From: Bizionia sp.
Lineage (GTDB): Bacteria; Bacteroidota; Bacteroidia; Flavobacteriales; Flavobacteriaceae
DNA length: 64,000 nucleotides
Assembly: GCA_020631395.1 (NCBI GenBank)
Contig: JAHDHI010000010.1
Coordinates: 17,544 to 81,543 of the forward strand
Direction of reading: 5' to 3'
Within the stretch, counting starts at the first letter, position 1. Each line of letters starts with the position of its first letter. Below, one piece after another: positions 55,139 through 64,000 of this stretch. The notes beneath the pieces were generated by a model, which had not been told where the DNA came from, did no database searches, and was given only the letters and a program-made list of their open reading frames with translations. A program made the translations under genes and the position numbers.

Positions 55139-55303
55139 ATGCTTCATTTTTAGTCATTCCGACTCAAAAACATCTATTTCACAAATTTTTTACGTATATT
55201 TTACTATAACCCCAACAATACAGCTAAAAAAACATAAATACTCAAAACTCTCCATAAGTTCAAATTTATTTTTCTAACCTCGCCCAACAACTAACCCTTT
55301 CTA

Positions 55304-55990
55304 ATGATAGATCAAATTTTCCCTCACAACAGATTTACACTATTCAATGATTCTCTAGTTAAGTCATTTCCAGATGAGATTCACAATCTAATCGAGAAAC
55401 ACAAAACAATCATAAGTCTTAAAAAAGGCCAAACTCTCTATCATGAAGCATCCATACCCAATGGGGTTTATATCATAAAGAAAGGGAAGGTGAAAAAGTA
55501 CATTACTGGTTTAAATGGTAAGGAACACATTTTTTACTTGGTGAAAGAAAACGGCATCATTGGTCATCATACCGTATTGAACAAGGAAACTCATTCTCAT
55601 TCAGTCTCATGTTTAACGGATTGTACATTCTATTTAATACCAAAAAAAATATTCGCATTGATCCTAAAAAAGAACAGAAACATTCTTAATCGACTACTTA
55701 AGAGCTTTAGTCATGAGTTCGATGTCTTTATAATCAATTCGAAAATTCTCGCACAACACAGTGTTAGGGAAAGAACGGCAATTTCCATCTTGAAGCTAGA
55801 ACGTTTTTTCAATGAAAATAGTAGTTTTACGCTTTCTAGAAAAGATCACAGCAACCTCATCGGAACTTCGGTAGAATCTTTAATTCGGGTGCTATCCGAT
55901 TTCAAAAAAGAAAAAGCCATTGAGATAGATGGACATTCCATCATCATCAAAGACAGTTACAAATTGGCAAAGGCTACCAATATCATTTAA
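55304..55990 (+). CDS. Crp/Fnr-family transcriptional regulator
   Basis: A 228-residue regulator. The cyclic-nucleotide-binding-like beta-roll spans about 20-130 ('SLKKGQTLYHEASIPNGVYIIKKGKVKKY', 'GIIGHHTVLNKE'), and a winged helix covers about 150-220 ('FTLSRKDHSNLIGTSVESLIRVLSDFKKEKAI'). No cysteine cluster of an Fnr-type oxygen sensor is present, and the cAMP-binding arginine pattern is not clear, so the ligand is unknown. Confidence 0.9.
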   Translation: MIDQIFPHNRFTLFNDSLVKSFPDEIHNLIEKHKTIISLKKGQTLYHEASIPNGVYIIKKGKVKKYITGLNGKEHIFYLVKENGIIGHHTVLNKETHSHSVSCLTDCTFYLIPKKIFALILKKNRNILNRLLKSFSHEFDVFIINSKILAQHSVRERTAISILKLERFFNENSSFTLSRKDHSNLIGTSVESLIRVLSDFKKEKAIEIDGHSIIIKDSYKLAKATNII

Positions 55991-56077
55991 TTCGTTTCAA
56001 TCAAATCTGTGATAGGATTCCACTTGTTAACTTATAGAATGCTATCTTCATATCTTTCTTAGCAAAACTGAAGAAAT

Positions 56078-57193
56078 ATGAAAACCACAGCCAAATACAT
56101 AATACTATTTCTACTTTTTACACATTGCAACTCACCAAAAAAAGACAAGAAGGCATCGAGTAATCATTTAGAAAAAACATTGATTGTCTTTAACGAAGAG
56201 AAAGCCGATTACTTATATCACTTTGCCTACGATTGCATTGATCAAGAATATCCAAACAAGTTAGGTCAAGTCCTAGGAGACCCATCCTATTTGAAGACAC
56301 CAAAAGAGTTGCATCCTTCTTTTTATGGTTGTTTCGATTGGCACTCTTCTGTTCACGGACACTGGACTTTGGTCAATTTGCTAATTCGCTTTCCAGAGTT
56401 AAAAGAACGTGAAGCGATTTTAAGCAAGCTAAAAAAGAACATCACTAGAGAGAACATAACAAAGGAGATTAGCTATTTCGATGACACACACAACAAAACC
56501 TTTGAAAGAACCTATGGTTGGGCTTGGCTGTTGAAATTGGCAGAAAGCCTACACGACTACAAAACAATGGAGGGAAAGCAATTTTCCAAGGATTTGGAAC
56601 CTTTGACAACATTGATGGAGAGCAAGTTCATCGTATTTCTAAATAAGTTGAATTACCCAATCCGGGTAGGAGAACATGCCAACACGGCCTTCGGGATGTC
56701 CTTCGCGTTGGACTATGCTAGAAAGCACAACAAAGATCTGGAGGCAACAATTATTAAAAAAGCCAAAGATTTCTATTTGAACGATGCCAATTGCCCACTC
56801 AGCTGGGAGCCTGGAGGATTTGATTTTTTGTCGCCTTGCTTGCAAGAAGCAGCATTGATGCTGAAAGTACTTTCAAGAGAAGAATATGTAGAATGGTTGG
56901 ACGCATTCATTCCTGATTTTAGAGAAAATCCATCTAAAAGCATCTTTGTCGTGGATGTAGTGGATAAAAGCGATGGGAAGATGGCTCACTTGGACGGATT
57001 GAACTTTAGCCGTGCTTGGTGTTTGTATGAAATCGGGAAAGCTCTTGGCAACGACAAAATGATTGCACTTGCGGATGCGCATTTCAAATCCAGTTACGAC
57101 AAGATGGATTCTGGGGAATATGCGGGAGCACACTGGCTGGCGTCTTTTGCCACATATGCATTGAACGCATCACAAAAAACAACAATCGATTAA
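56078..57193 (+). CDS. DUF2891 family lipoprotein
   Basis: A 371-residue protein. The N-terminus 'IILFLLFTHC' is a lipobox with C17 or close. The rest follows DUF2891: 'PSFYGCFDWHSSVHGHWTL', 'RTYGWAWLLKLAESL', 'VGEHANTAFGMSFALDYA', 'EPGGFDFLSPCLQEA', 'GAHWLASFATYAL', a helical toroid as in glycoside hydrolase or lyase folds. Catalytic role unproven. Confidence 0.87.
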   Translation: MKTTAKYIILFLLFTHCNSPKKDKKASSNHLEKTLIVFNEEKADYLYHFAYDCIDQEYPNKLGQVLGDPSYLKTPKELHPSFYGCFDWHSSVHGHWTLVNLLIRFPELKEREAILSKLKKNITRENITKEISYFDDTHNKTFERTYGWAWLLKLAESLHDYKTMEGKQFSKDLEPLTTLMESKFIVFLNKLNYPIRVGEHANTAFGMSFALDYARKHNKDLEATIIKKAKDFYLNDANCPLSWEPGGFDFLSPCLQEAALMLKVLSREEYVEWLDAFIPDFRENPSKSIFVVDVVDKSDGKMAHLDGLNFSRAWCLYEIGKALGNDKMIALADAHFKSSYDKMDSGEYAGAHWLASFATYALNASQKTTID

Positions 57194-57264
57194 AGACAAT
57201 TGTAACGTTTGTCATCCAAGCGTTACTAATTGGCATAACCATATCAAGATTTATTTCATATATA

Positions 57265-57957
57265 ATGAACAATCCCTTAATCATAGCCGTAATAATTGGC
57301 ATGTTCACCCTTTTTGCTATTTACAATCACTATTTCAATTCTGAAGCAACAATTTTAAGGCGTTTGAAAAAATTACCTCAAAATAGAATTGGAAGCCTGA
57401 GAACCAACACCTTTTCCAAAATATCAGGAAAGGCACTCAACATAAACGACCCTTTGACAGCCCCCTTGAGCAAGCGCAAATGCATATTCTATAAAATAAC
57501 GATACAGCAACGTGTAAGTTCAGGAAAGAGTTCCAGCTGGGAAACATTGATAGAAAAAGAAAACATCCAAGATTTTTTTATTGAAAAAAATGGGGAACGA
57601 GCAATCGTGTTGCCTATTAAGATGCCAAGAAATTATATGGATTATCTTGTTACGGATAAAACCACCAATTCTGGAACTTTTAATGATCCAACTCCCGAAT
57701 TCATGAAGCTTCTTAAATTTCACAACATCGATAGTGAGACCTTATTTGGTTTTAACAAGCAACTTAAGTATGAAGAAGCCATCATAGAAGTAGGAGAACA
57801 AATCACGGTAGCGGGCAATGTAAGATGGATGGACTTGGAAAACCCCATTGCAGATTATTCCTATTCCAGCATCGTCTCCTTAAGTGGAGATAAAAATGAC
57901 AAGAAACTCATAATCACCGATAGTCCCAAAGCCATTAACCAACATAGACCTTCTTAG
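57265..57957 (+). CDS. GIDE domain membrane protein
   Basis: A 230-residue protein with one N-terminal helix (about 4-22). 'SKISGKALNINDPLTAPLSKRKCIFYKITIQQRV' and 'AIIEVGEQITVAGNVRW' match the GIDE domain of MUL1-like E3 ligases. There is no RING domain, so it is not a ligase; bacterial GIDE proteins have no known function. It converges with the CBS gene with no gap. Confidence 0.8.
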   Translation: MNNPLIIAVIIGMFTLFAIYNHYFNSEATILRRLKKLPQNRIGSLRTNTFSKISGKALNINDPLTAPLSKRKCIFYKITIQQRVSSGKSSSWETLIEKENIQDFFIEKNGERAIVLPIKMPRNYMDYLVTDKTTNSGTFNDPTPEFMKLLKFHNIDSETLFGFNKQLKYEEAIIEVGEQITVAGNVRWMDLENPIADYSYSSIVSLSGDKNDKKLIITDSPKAINQHRPS

Positions 57958-58428
57958 TTATTTCCAATGTTGTCCTTTTAATTTCATTGCTGCCTTCAAA
58001 ATGTCTTTTTGACTAATTTGCCCTACCAGCTTTCCGTTTTCGACAATTGGAAAACGTCGTCGTTTGGATTTCAAGAACTTGCTTGCTGCATCAAAGACAT
58101 TTAAGTTGCCATCTATGGTCTCAACATTGGTAATCATATGTTTTTCAATGCTATCTTGATCCATGGGCATATTGTAATAGCGACTTTCGCTTATTTGCTT
58201 GATGCAATCTCCCTCAGAGATAATTCCAACCAATTCATTTTTGTCATTGACGACAGGCCCTCCGGAAATGCGATGTTTGATCAATGTGTTTATAACCTCT
58301 TCAACAGATTGATCCGGCCTAAAGGCTATTACATCCCTAGTCATGTAATCGCTTACCTTTAAGGGAGAATTGTTGGTTGTTTGCTGTTGTTGTCCTTTTC
58401 TTGCCCCTTGAAAACTTTTAATACCCAT
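57958..58428 (-). CDS. Paired CBS domain protein
   Basis: A 156-residue cytoplasmic protein made of two CBS domains: 'SDYMTRDVIAFRPDQSVEEVINTLIKHRISGGPVVNDKNELVGIISEGD' (about 26-74) and the second at about 92-152 ('NVFDAASKFLKSKRRRFPIVENGKLVGQISQKDIL'). Such pairs bind adenine nucleotides and usually signal energy state to a partner. The partner is not identifiable. Confidence 0.93.
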   Translation of the reverse strand: MGIKSFQGARKGQQQQTTNNSPLKVSDYMTRDVIAFRPDQSVEEVINTLIKHRISGGPVVNDKNELVGIISEGDCIKQISESRYYNMPMDQDSIEKHMITNVETIDGNLNVFDAASKFLKSKRRRFPIVENGKLVGQISQKDILKAAMKLKGQHWK

Positions 58429-58516
58429 AACTCCACGTTTTATACTTATTCTTAAAGTTACTCAATTTTAATGACTTAACCTAAAGCATCGTATCAAGGA
58501 TAATTTTCTTATTTTT

Positions 58517-60841
58517 ATGGTTATTCATAAAACCTTCACGATGTTTAAAAAGAGTGTTGCATTAGTATTTCTCGTTGTTTCCATATATGTGGGTTTCGAT
58601 GCTCTTTTACCCAACAAAATTTCTTCCATTGATGCCGATCGGAATACATTTTCAACTGCACGCGCTTTGATTCATCTATCCGAGATTTCCCAAAAACCTC
58701 ATTTTGTTGGCAACGTCGAACATGAAAACGTAAGAAGTTACATTGTTGAACAACTTGAAAAATTAGGCTTGGAAACACAAATTCAAGAAGGCTACTCCAT
58801 GAGTCAATGGGGAAGTTTAGCCAAGCCGAAAAACATTCTGGCAAGGATTGAAGGTCGCGAACAAGGAAAGGCACTACTCCTGCTAACTCACTACGATAGC
58901 AACCCCCATTCGTCCATTGGCGCTAGTGATGCAGGTTCTGGGGTCGTCACGATATTGGAGGGCATAAGGGCTTATCTGTCTGAAGGGAAAACACCGAAAA
59001 ACGACATTGTCATTCTTATTTCGGATGCAGAGGAATTGGGATTGAATGGTGCGGATCTATTTGTGAACAAACACGAATGGGCTGAAGGTGTCGGGGTTGT
59101 TTTAAATTTCGAAGCTCGTGGTAGTGGTGGCCCAAGCTATATGCTTGTTGAAACCAACGGAGGGAATGCCAATTTAATAAAAGCCTTTGTTGAGGCTAAT
59201 CCAAAATTCCCAGTTGCAAACTCCTTGGCTTATAGCATCTATAAAATGCTACCCAATGACACCGATTTGACCGTTTTTAGAAAAGACGGGGACATCGATG
59301 GTTTCAATTTCGCATTCATAGATGATCATTTCGATTACCATACCGCATTGGATACATACGACCGTTTGGACAGAAACACATTGGAGCATCAAGGGTCTTA
59401 CCTGATGCCATTGTTGCATTACTTTGCCGAAGCCAACTTAAACAACTTGAAGAATTCAGAAGATTACATTTATTTCAACACTCCCTTTTTTGGTACGATT
59501 TCCTACCCTTTCAGTTGGATTTTCCCAATGCTTCTGTTGGCTTTTGTTGCTTTCATTGGGCTCATCGTCTATGGCTTTAAAAGTAACAAGCTCAAAGGCA
59601 AAGCAATCAAACAAGGGTTTTATGCTTTTATGACTGCATTGATCGTTTGTGGCCTTTTCACTTTTTTAAGTTGGACGCTAATTAATGGCATTTATCCGAG
59701 TTATGCAGAAATGTTACAAGGCTTCACCTACAATGGTCATACTTACATCTGGTGTTTTACATTTTTCAATTTGGGTATTTGCTTTTATTTGTATCATAAA
59801 GCATATGCTCCTTCAAACACTGCTAGTTTGCTTGTTGCCCCCATTGCATTGTGGCTTGTTGTCTGTACAATCATTGCCTTCAATCTAAAAGGAGCCAGTT
59901 TCTTTGTCATTCCTGTATTTTTTGCCTTGTTCTCCTTATTTCTATTGTTGAGACAAGAAAAGCCCAATCTTATGGCCATGGCCTTGTTGTCTGTTCCCGT
60001 ATTGTTCGTGATGTCCCCATTCGTAAAAATGTTCCCTGTTGGTCTTGGCTTGAAAATATTATATGTAAGTGCCCTTTTCATCGTACTCATATTTGGCTTT
60101 GTACTTCCGGTCTTTGGTTTTTTCAAACATAAAGACCGTTGGAGTTATTTATTCATGTTCTTTGGAATCATTTTCTTCTTCAAGGCTCACTTCAATTCTA
60201 ATTTTACTACAGACAAGCCTAAACCCAATAGTTTGGTCTATGTCTTGGATACAGATGACAATACAGCCGTTTGGGCTACTTACGATACTGTATTGGATAC
60301 TTGGACAAGGAATTTCTTGGGAGACGAACCAGACAATGCTTCCGATTTAAATAAAAACATATTCGGCAGCAAATACGCTTCAGGATTTACCTACGCAAAA
60401 AAGGCTCCCGTGAAATCCATCTCCAAACCAAAGATTGAAATTTCCAATGACACCATTGTTGCAAATAAAAGACACCTCAACATTTGCATAATGCCTACTC
60501 GTAAGGCACAACGAATAGAAGTGTTTTCGGATTCTACCAATGTATACAATTCATTTAGAATAAATGGAGTGGATGCCCATAGGACAAAAGATTCCGAGTT
60601 TGTATTCGAAAAACGGGAAAACAACAGATTGTTCAGTTTCTATGTATCGGGCAATGATCCTCTGGAATTGTTCTTTAGCGTTCCTGCAACTCAAAAAACG
60701 ACTTTGGAACTATACGAAGCCACTTTCGATTTGTTGGAAAACAATCAATTTACCATACCAAAACGGGAATCTGACATGATACCCAAACCGTTTGTACTTA
60801 ACGATGCCATCGTCTTAAAACAAACCATTAGCATTAATTAG
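58517..60841 (+). CDS. M28-family membrane metallopeptidase
   Basis: A 774-residue protein. After an N-terminal helix (about 10-27) comes a zinc aminopeptidase domain (about 50-310): ligands and catalytic residues in 'LLLTHYDSNPHSSIGASDAGSG', 'ILISDAEELGLNGADLF' and 'DDHFDYHTALDTYDRLD'. About eight helices follow from 325 to 575, then a soluble beta domain. This is the ER aminopeptidase-like arrangement (Fxna/ERMP1). It likely trims peptides in the periplasm. ATG 58541 ('MFKKSVALVF') is an alternative start. Confidence 0.9.
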   Translation: MVIHKTFTMFKKSVALVFLVVSIYVGFDALLPNKISSIDADRNTFSTARALIHLSEISQKPHFVGNVEHENVRSYIVEQLEKLGLETQIQEGYSMSQWGSLAKPKNILARIEGREQGKALLLLTHYDSNPHSSIGASDAGSGVVTILEGIRAYLSEGKTPKNDIVILISDAEELGLNGADLFVNKHEWAEGVGVVLNFEARGSGGPSYMLVETNGGNANLIKAFVEANPKFPVANSLAYSIYKMLPNDTDLTVFRKDGDIDGFNFAFIDDHFDYHTALDTYDRLDRNTLEHQGSYLMPLLHYFAEANLNNLKNSEDYIYFNTPFFGTISYPFSWIFPMLLLAFVAFIGLIVYGFKSNKLKGKAIKQGFYAFMTALIVCGLFTFLSWTLINGIYPSYAEMLQGFTYNGHTYIWCFTFFNLGICFYLYHKAYAPSNTASLLVAPIALWLVVCTIIAFNLKGASFFVIPVFFALFSLFLLLRQEKPNLMAMALLSVPVLFVMSPFVKMFPVGLGLKILYVSALFIVLIFGFVLPVFGFFKHKDRWSYLFMFFGIIFFFKAHFNSNFTTDKPKPNSLVYVLDTDDNTAVWATYDTVLDTWTRNFLGDEPDNASDLNKNIFGSKYASGFTYAKKAPVKSISKPKIEISNDTIVANKRHLNICIMPTRKAQRIEVFSDSTNVYNSFRINGVDAHRTKDSEFVFEKRENNRLFSFYVSGNDPLELFFSVPATQKTTLELYEATFDLLENNQFTIPKRESDMIPKPFVLNDAIVLKQTISIN

Positions 60842-60874
60842 CATTGTTTTAAGAGTTTGAATGTATATTTTTCA

Positions 60875-60882
60875 TAGTTTTG
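60875..60882 (+). promoter_or_regulatory. -7 box for the 60905 gene
   Basis: TAGTTTTG is an exact TAnnTTTG match 22 bases before the start codon. Confidence 0.4.
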
Positions 60883-60904
60883 GCAGATTATAAAAAACAA
60901 ACAA

Positions 60905-61609
60905 ATGAAACGATTATTGGTATTGACGCTTTTTATGGGGAGTATTATTGTGACTGCTCAAAACAATTCTGAATTGACAAAACATTACGAAACGTATTAC
61001 AAGCAAATGAAAGTACAAGGTGATGCTCAAGGTGTAATCAATGCTTTGACGCATTTAAACATCTTGTCTCCTTCTCAAGCTAGAAAAGACACGTTGGCCT
61101 ATGTATATCTCAACGAAAGAAAGCATTTGCAGGCTTTAAACACCATTGGAATAGAACAAAACAGTACGGATTCCGATTTGGCCGTTGAAGTAAAGGCAGT
61201 CTCTTTAAAAGCCTTGGGGCAGCCAAAATTGGCCATCCCGCATTTTGAAGCACTCATCAAACGTAATTCCAATCCCAACATTGCCTATGAACTGGCTGAA
61301 TTGAATTTACAAACAAACAATCTGGTTGAAGCAAGAAAACATGTCGCCTATGGCCTTGCCAATTCCAAAGACGACATGATGATACCTTTCTATGAAACTC
61401 AACAACCTTATCAAGTCTCTTTAAAAGCAGCTTTCACCTATTTAAAGGCGCTTATAAAATTCAACGAAGACAAAGTTGCAAATATCGATGCCGCTATTTT
61501 GATTTTGGATGAAGCTTTGAAATTGGCTCCTAATTTCAATTTGGCCCAAGTAAGCAAGAATGCCATATCCTCTTTGAAGGCAAAACCAAAAGAAGCACCT
61601 AAGAATTAA
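60905..61609 (+). CDS. Exported TPR protein of unknown function
   Basis: A 234-residue protein with a signal peptide ending 'IIVTAQ' (residue 19). The mature part is helical with TPR-like repeats ('SDLAVEVKAVSLKALGQPKLAIPHFEALIKRN', 'IAYELAELNLQTNNLVEARKHV', 'AILILDEALKLAPNF'). It probably scaffolds a periplasmic complex. No partner is evident. Confidence 0.8.
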   Translation: MKRLLVLTLFMGSIIVTAQNNSELTKHYETYYKQMKVQGDAQGVINALTHLNILSPSQARKDTLAYVYLNERKHLQALNTIGIEQNSTDSDLAVEVKAVSLKALGQPKLAIPHFEALIKRNSNPNIAYELAELNLQTNNLVEARKHVAYGLANSKDDMMIPFYETQQPYQVSLKAAFTYLKALIKFNEDKVANIDAAILILDEALKLAPNFNLAQVSKNAISSLKAKPKEAPKN

Positions 61610-61629
61610 TAATGGAATACCGCATAATA

Positions 61630-61658
61630 GAAAAAGCAACCCGATGGGTTGCTTTTTC
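61630..61658. terminator. Bidirectional terminator between the TPR gene and the M13 peptidase
   Basis: A 12-13-base perfect stem (61630-61642 with 61646-61658) with a three-base loop and T-runs in both directions, between converging genes. Confidence 0.88.
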
Positions 61659-61713
61659 TATACATTTAGTTTTCTTGACATAGTCCAGATTTGTTATCTG
61701 ACAAACTTGAATG

Positions 61714-63807
61714 CTACCAAATTCTAACCCTATCTTCCGGAGCAATGTACATCTTATCTCCTTCTTTTATGTCGAATGCTTCATAAAACGCATCTACGTT
61801 CAATAGTGGTTGTACAGCTCTATTCATTCCTGGTGAATGCGGATCTGTCTTAATTCTCGTCTTTAAGGCATCGTCACGCATTTTTGTTCTCCAAACAGTT
61901 GCCCAACTCATGAAGAAGCGTTGCTCTGCAGTATAGCCATCTATGTCTGCTGGTCTATTGCCTTCAAAACTCATTTGCAAGGCATCGTAGGCAGCAAGAA
62001 CACCTCCAAGGTCCCCAATGTTCTCTCCCAATGTAAACTCTCCATTTATATGCACATCCGGCAATACTTCAATGGCGCTATATTGATCTGCCAAAGCTTT
62101 TCCTAGTCCTTCAAATTGTTTTAAATCCTCATCGGTCCACCAATTGTTCAAATTCCCATCTTTGTCGTAACGTGATCCGGAATCGTCAAAGCTATGTGAA
62201 ATCTCATGGCCAATCACAGCTCCAATTCCTCCATAATTTACAGCATCGTCTGCTGTATAGTTGTAAAATGGAGGTTGTAAGATGGCTGCTGGGAATACGA
62301 TTTCGTTGTAAGGAGGGTTAAAATAGGCATTTACGACTTGTGGCGCCAAGAACCATTCGCTTTTGTCTACTGGCTTCCCTAATTTCTCAAGGTCGTCTTT
62401 AAAGTTCCAGGCCGTTGCATTCAACATGTTTTGGAGATATGACCCTCCATTTTCGACACCGTTGATTTCTAAAGAGGAATAGTCTTTCCATTGATCTGGA
62501 TATGCAATTTTCACTTTGGTAGCTCTCAATTTCTCAATCGCTTTTTTCTTGGTGTCCTCACTCATCCAATCCAATTTTTTAATTCTATGCTCGAAAGCCA
62601 AAATGACATTTTTAATCATTTTCTCAGCCTTCACTTTGGCTTCAGGTGGAAATTTTTTGTCAACATACAATTTCCCCAAAGCTTCACCGATGGTTCCATT
62701 TAATGTCTGCAATGCTCTTTCCTCCAATGGACGTTGTTTTTTTGCACCGCTTAACTCTTTGCTGTAAAAATCCCAATTTGCCTTATTCAATTCCGTCGTA
62801 AGCAAGCCAGCTGCATTGTTTAATGTAGACCAACGCAAGTATGCTTTCCAATCCGAGACATTGTTTTCTGATAGAATACCTTGCAATGCATCAAAATACT
62901 TTACTTCACCAACAATTACAGTATCTAGTTTTTTTACCCCTATCCCCGAAAAGTAGTTTTTCCAGTTTACTGCCGGCACCATTTTCTGTAAATCGTCAAT
63001 GGATCTTGGGTTGTAGCGCTTACGGGCATCTCTACGATCTACCTTGTCCATTTTCGGTACGGCCAATCTTGTTTCAAATGCCAAGACTTGTTTTGCTTGC
63101 GTAGCAGCATCTACCTCGGAATCTCCTAAATACTGCAACATCCTAGTAATGTGAGTTACATATTTCTCTCTCTTTTCCTTGGAATCCGCATCATCTTTCA
63201 CATAGTAATCCCTGTCTGGCAGACCTAAACCTCCTGTTCCCAAATACGCCACATTTCTATTGCTGTCCTTAGGATCCGAACCAACTCCAAAACCAAAGAA
63301 ACCAGCACCTCCCTTTGGTTCCATTTCAATTAAAAAGGCTTGCAAGTCGTCAATGCTCTCTATAGCGTCAATTTTAGCCAAATATGGCTTCACTGGATCT
63401 AAACCTTGTTTATTCCTTCCTATGGTATCCATTATGGTTTGGAATAAATGCACGGCTTTTTCTTGATCGGATCCTGGCAAAACTTTGATACTTTCCAAAT
63501 CCTTGTTGTCCGACATTGCAGATTTCAAGATCGACAATGCGTCTTCATCGGTCTTTTTACGTAGTTCGGCAAAACTTCCCCATGAGGTTCTGTCATCGGG
63601 AATTTCATTGGTATCCAACCATTTTCCATTTACGTACCTAAAAAAGTTCTCATTGGGCATTACTGACCCATCCATAAAGTCCAAATTAATTCCAGGTACT
63701 TTTTCTACTTCTACTTTTGCTTGTGCTGTCTCATTTTGCTTGGCATCTTCTTTACAAGCTACAATGCTCAATAAAGCAAAAGTACCTATGAGTGATAGTT
63801 TTTTCAT
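61714..63807 (-). CDS. M13-family metallopeptidase lipoprotein
   Basis: A 697-residue neprilysin-like peptidase. The signal peptide ends 'LLSIVAC' with C18 lipidated. Zinc ligands and catalytic Glu are in 'GAVIGHEISHSFDDSGSRYD' (HExxH), and the third ligand in 'LGENIGDLGGVLAAYDAL'. 'NAYFNPPYNEIVFPAAILQPPFY' supplies the substrate-binding asparagine. C-terminus 'DRVRIW' is the family end. It should cleave peptides outside the cytoplasm. Confidence 0.95.
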   Translation of the reverse strand: MKKLSLIGTFALLSIVACKEDAKQNETAQAKVEVEKVPGINLDFMDGSVMPNENFFRYVNGKWLDTNEIPDDRTSWGSFAELRKKTDEDALSILKSAMSDNKDLESIKVLPGSDQEKAVHLFQTIMDTIGRNKQGLDPVKPYLAKIDAIESIDDLQAFLIEMEPKGGAGFFGFGVGSDPKDSNRNVAYLGTGGLGLPDRDYYVKDDADSKEKREKYVTHITRMLQYLGDSEVDAATQAKQVLAFETRLAVPKMDKVDRRDARKRYNPRSIDDLQKMVPAVNWKNYFSGIGVKKLDTVIVGEVKYFDALQGILSENNVSDWKAYLRWSTLNNAAGLLTTELNKANWDFYSKELSGAKKQRPLEERALQTLNGTIGEALGKLYVDKKFPPEAKVKAEKMIKNVILAFEHRIKKLDWMSEDTKKKAIEKLRATKVKIAYPDQWKDYSSLEINGVENGGSYLQNMLNATAWNFKDDLEKLGKPVDKSEWFLAPQVVNAYFNPPYNEIVFPAAILQPPFYNYTADDAVNYGGIGAVIGHEISHSFDDSGSRYDKDGNLNNWWTDEDLKQFEGLGKALADQYSAIEVLPDVHINGEFTLGENIGDLGGVLAAYDALQMSFEGNRPADIDGYTAEQRFFMSWATVWRTKMRDDALKTRIKTDPHSPGMNRAVQPLLNVDAFYEAFDIKEGDKMYIAPEDRVRIW

Positions 63808-63897
63808 TGTTACCTTCTAATTAGTTTTTAATTACGTAATTTAATTAGATATTTTTTGCCTGAAAACAAATTAACATTTTAGCTTTTGCTTTTTAAC

Positions 63898-63926
63898 AAA
63901 AAAACGCATTCAAGTCAATGAATGCG
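63898..63926 (-). terminator. Terminator of a leftward gene at the window edge
   Basis: An eight-base perfect stem (63905-63912 with 63919-63926) followed on the minus strand by seven T. It supports a gene entering from beyond 64000. Confidence 0.65.
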
Positions 63927-63968
63927 CTTTTAATTTTATGTTAAAAATCAATCCTGTCCTAAACGTTT

Positions 63969-64000
63969 TTAGGATAGAATAAGTTCGTCTATTTCATTGA
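63969..64000 (-). CDS. Possible C-terminal end of a gene beyond the window
   Basis: Only one minus-strand frame is open at the window edge; it ends 'NEIDELILS' before a TAA at 63969-63971. The terminator 40 bases downstream fits. The product cannot be named from nine residues. Confidence 0.35.
   Translation of the reverse strand, partial: NEIDELILS

Noticed and set aside
1..64000. tRNA or rRNA genes, prophage, insertion sequences
   Set aside because: While reading I saw no tRNA T-arm pattern, rRNA segment, transposase, integrase or long terminal inverted repeats. A tRNA-finding program would be needed to be sure.

Overview
The window looks like chromosome from a marine-type member of the Flavobacteriaceae (Bacteroidota). 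The evidence is AT-rich DNA, several proteins ending in a type IX secretion (T9SS) type A sorting domain with the 'YPNP' motif, promoters of the Bacteroidota kind (TAnnTTTG at -7), a HemC-HemD fusion, IPExxxVDY and GEVED family proteins, and the acpP-fabF-rnc / IPExxxVDY-pyk order. I see no tRNA, rRNA, CRISPR array, insertion sequence or prophage.

Layout. 1-555: partial radical SAM gene. 751-4401: three tandem paralogous T9SS cargo proteins. 4499-6812: enoyl-CoA hydratase and an NtrY-like histidine kinase. 6926-18628: a large heme biosynthesis locus (hemJ, hemH and an AraC regulator on the minus strand; hemA, hemC-hemD fusion, hemE, hemF and hemB on the plus strand) with EI24, GNAT, tautomerase-like, YchJ and bestrophin-like genes among them. 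Every step from glutamyl-tRNA to protoheme is present except hemL. 18848-20596: a secreted deiminase with the architecture of Porphyromonas gingivalis peptidylarginine deiminase. 20910-32306: a TPR hybrid kinase, a CNNM/CBS protein, a DNA-alkylation repair enzyme, a hotdog protein, a serine hydrolase, an exonuclease, a VWA lipoprotein with a membrane partner, and a LytS/LytTR pair. 32310-38042: RNase H, purN, acpP-fabF-rnc, IPExxxVDY and pyk. 38728-46873: a GEVED/PKD T9SS protein, dinB, a frameshifted pseudogene, CYTH and YCII-like genes, hflX, a nuclease and ssb. 52640-63807: a DUF6265 protein, GNAT, alpha-carbonic anhydrase, Crp-family regulator, DUF2891, GIDE, CBS, M28 and M13 proteins.

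The most unusual part is 47.2-52.6 kb. It holds a LytTR regulator with a degenerate receiver and a TTG start, an unlisted 54-residue acidic lipoprotein, a TPR histidine kinase with its response regulator, a 178-residue protein with a 230-base leader, and a gene-free stretch with two near-identical hairpins. Three promoters here (47287-47344, 51304-51361, 52148-52205) share an operator of three half-sites, TCCTTR-N7-TAAGGA-N3-YCCTTA, at exactly the same distance from a -7 box, while the bases between differ. I read this as one small signalling regulon, probably not described, whose third promoter makes a non-coding RNA.

All function calls rest on sequence motifs and remembered family features; no database search was run.
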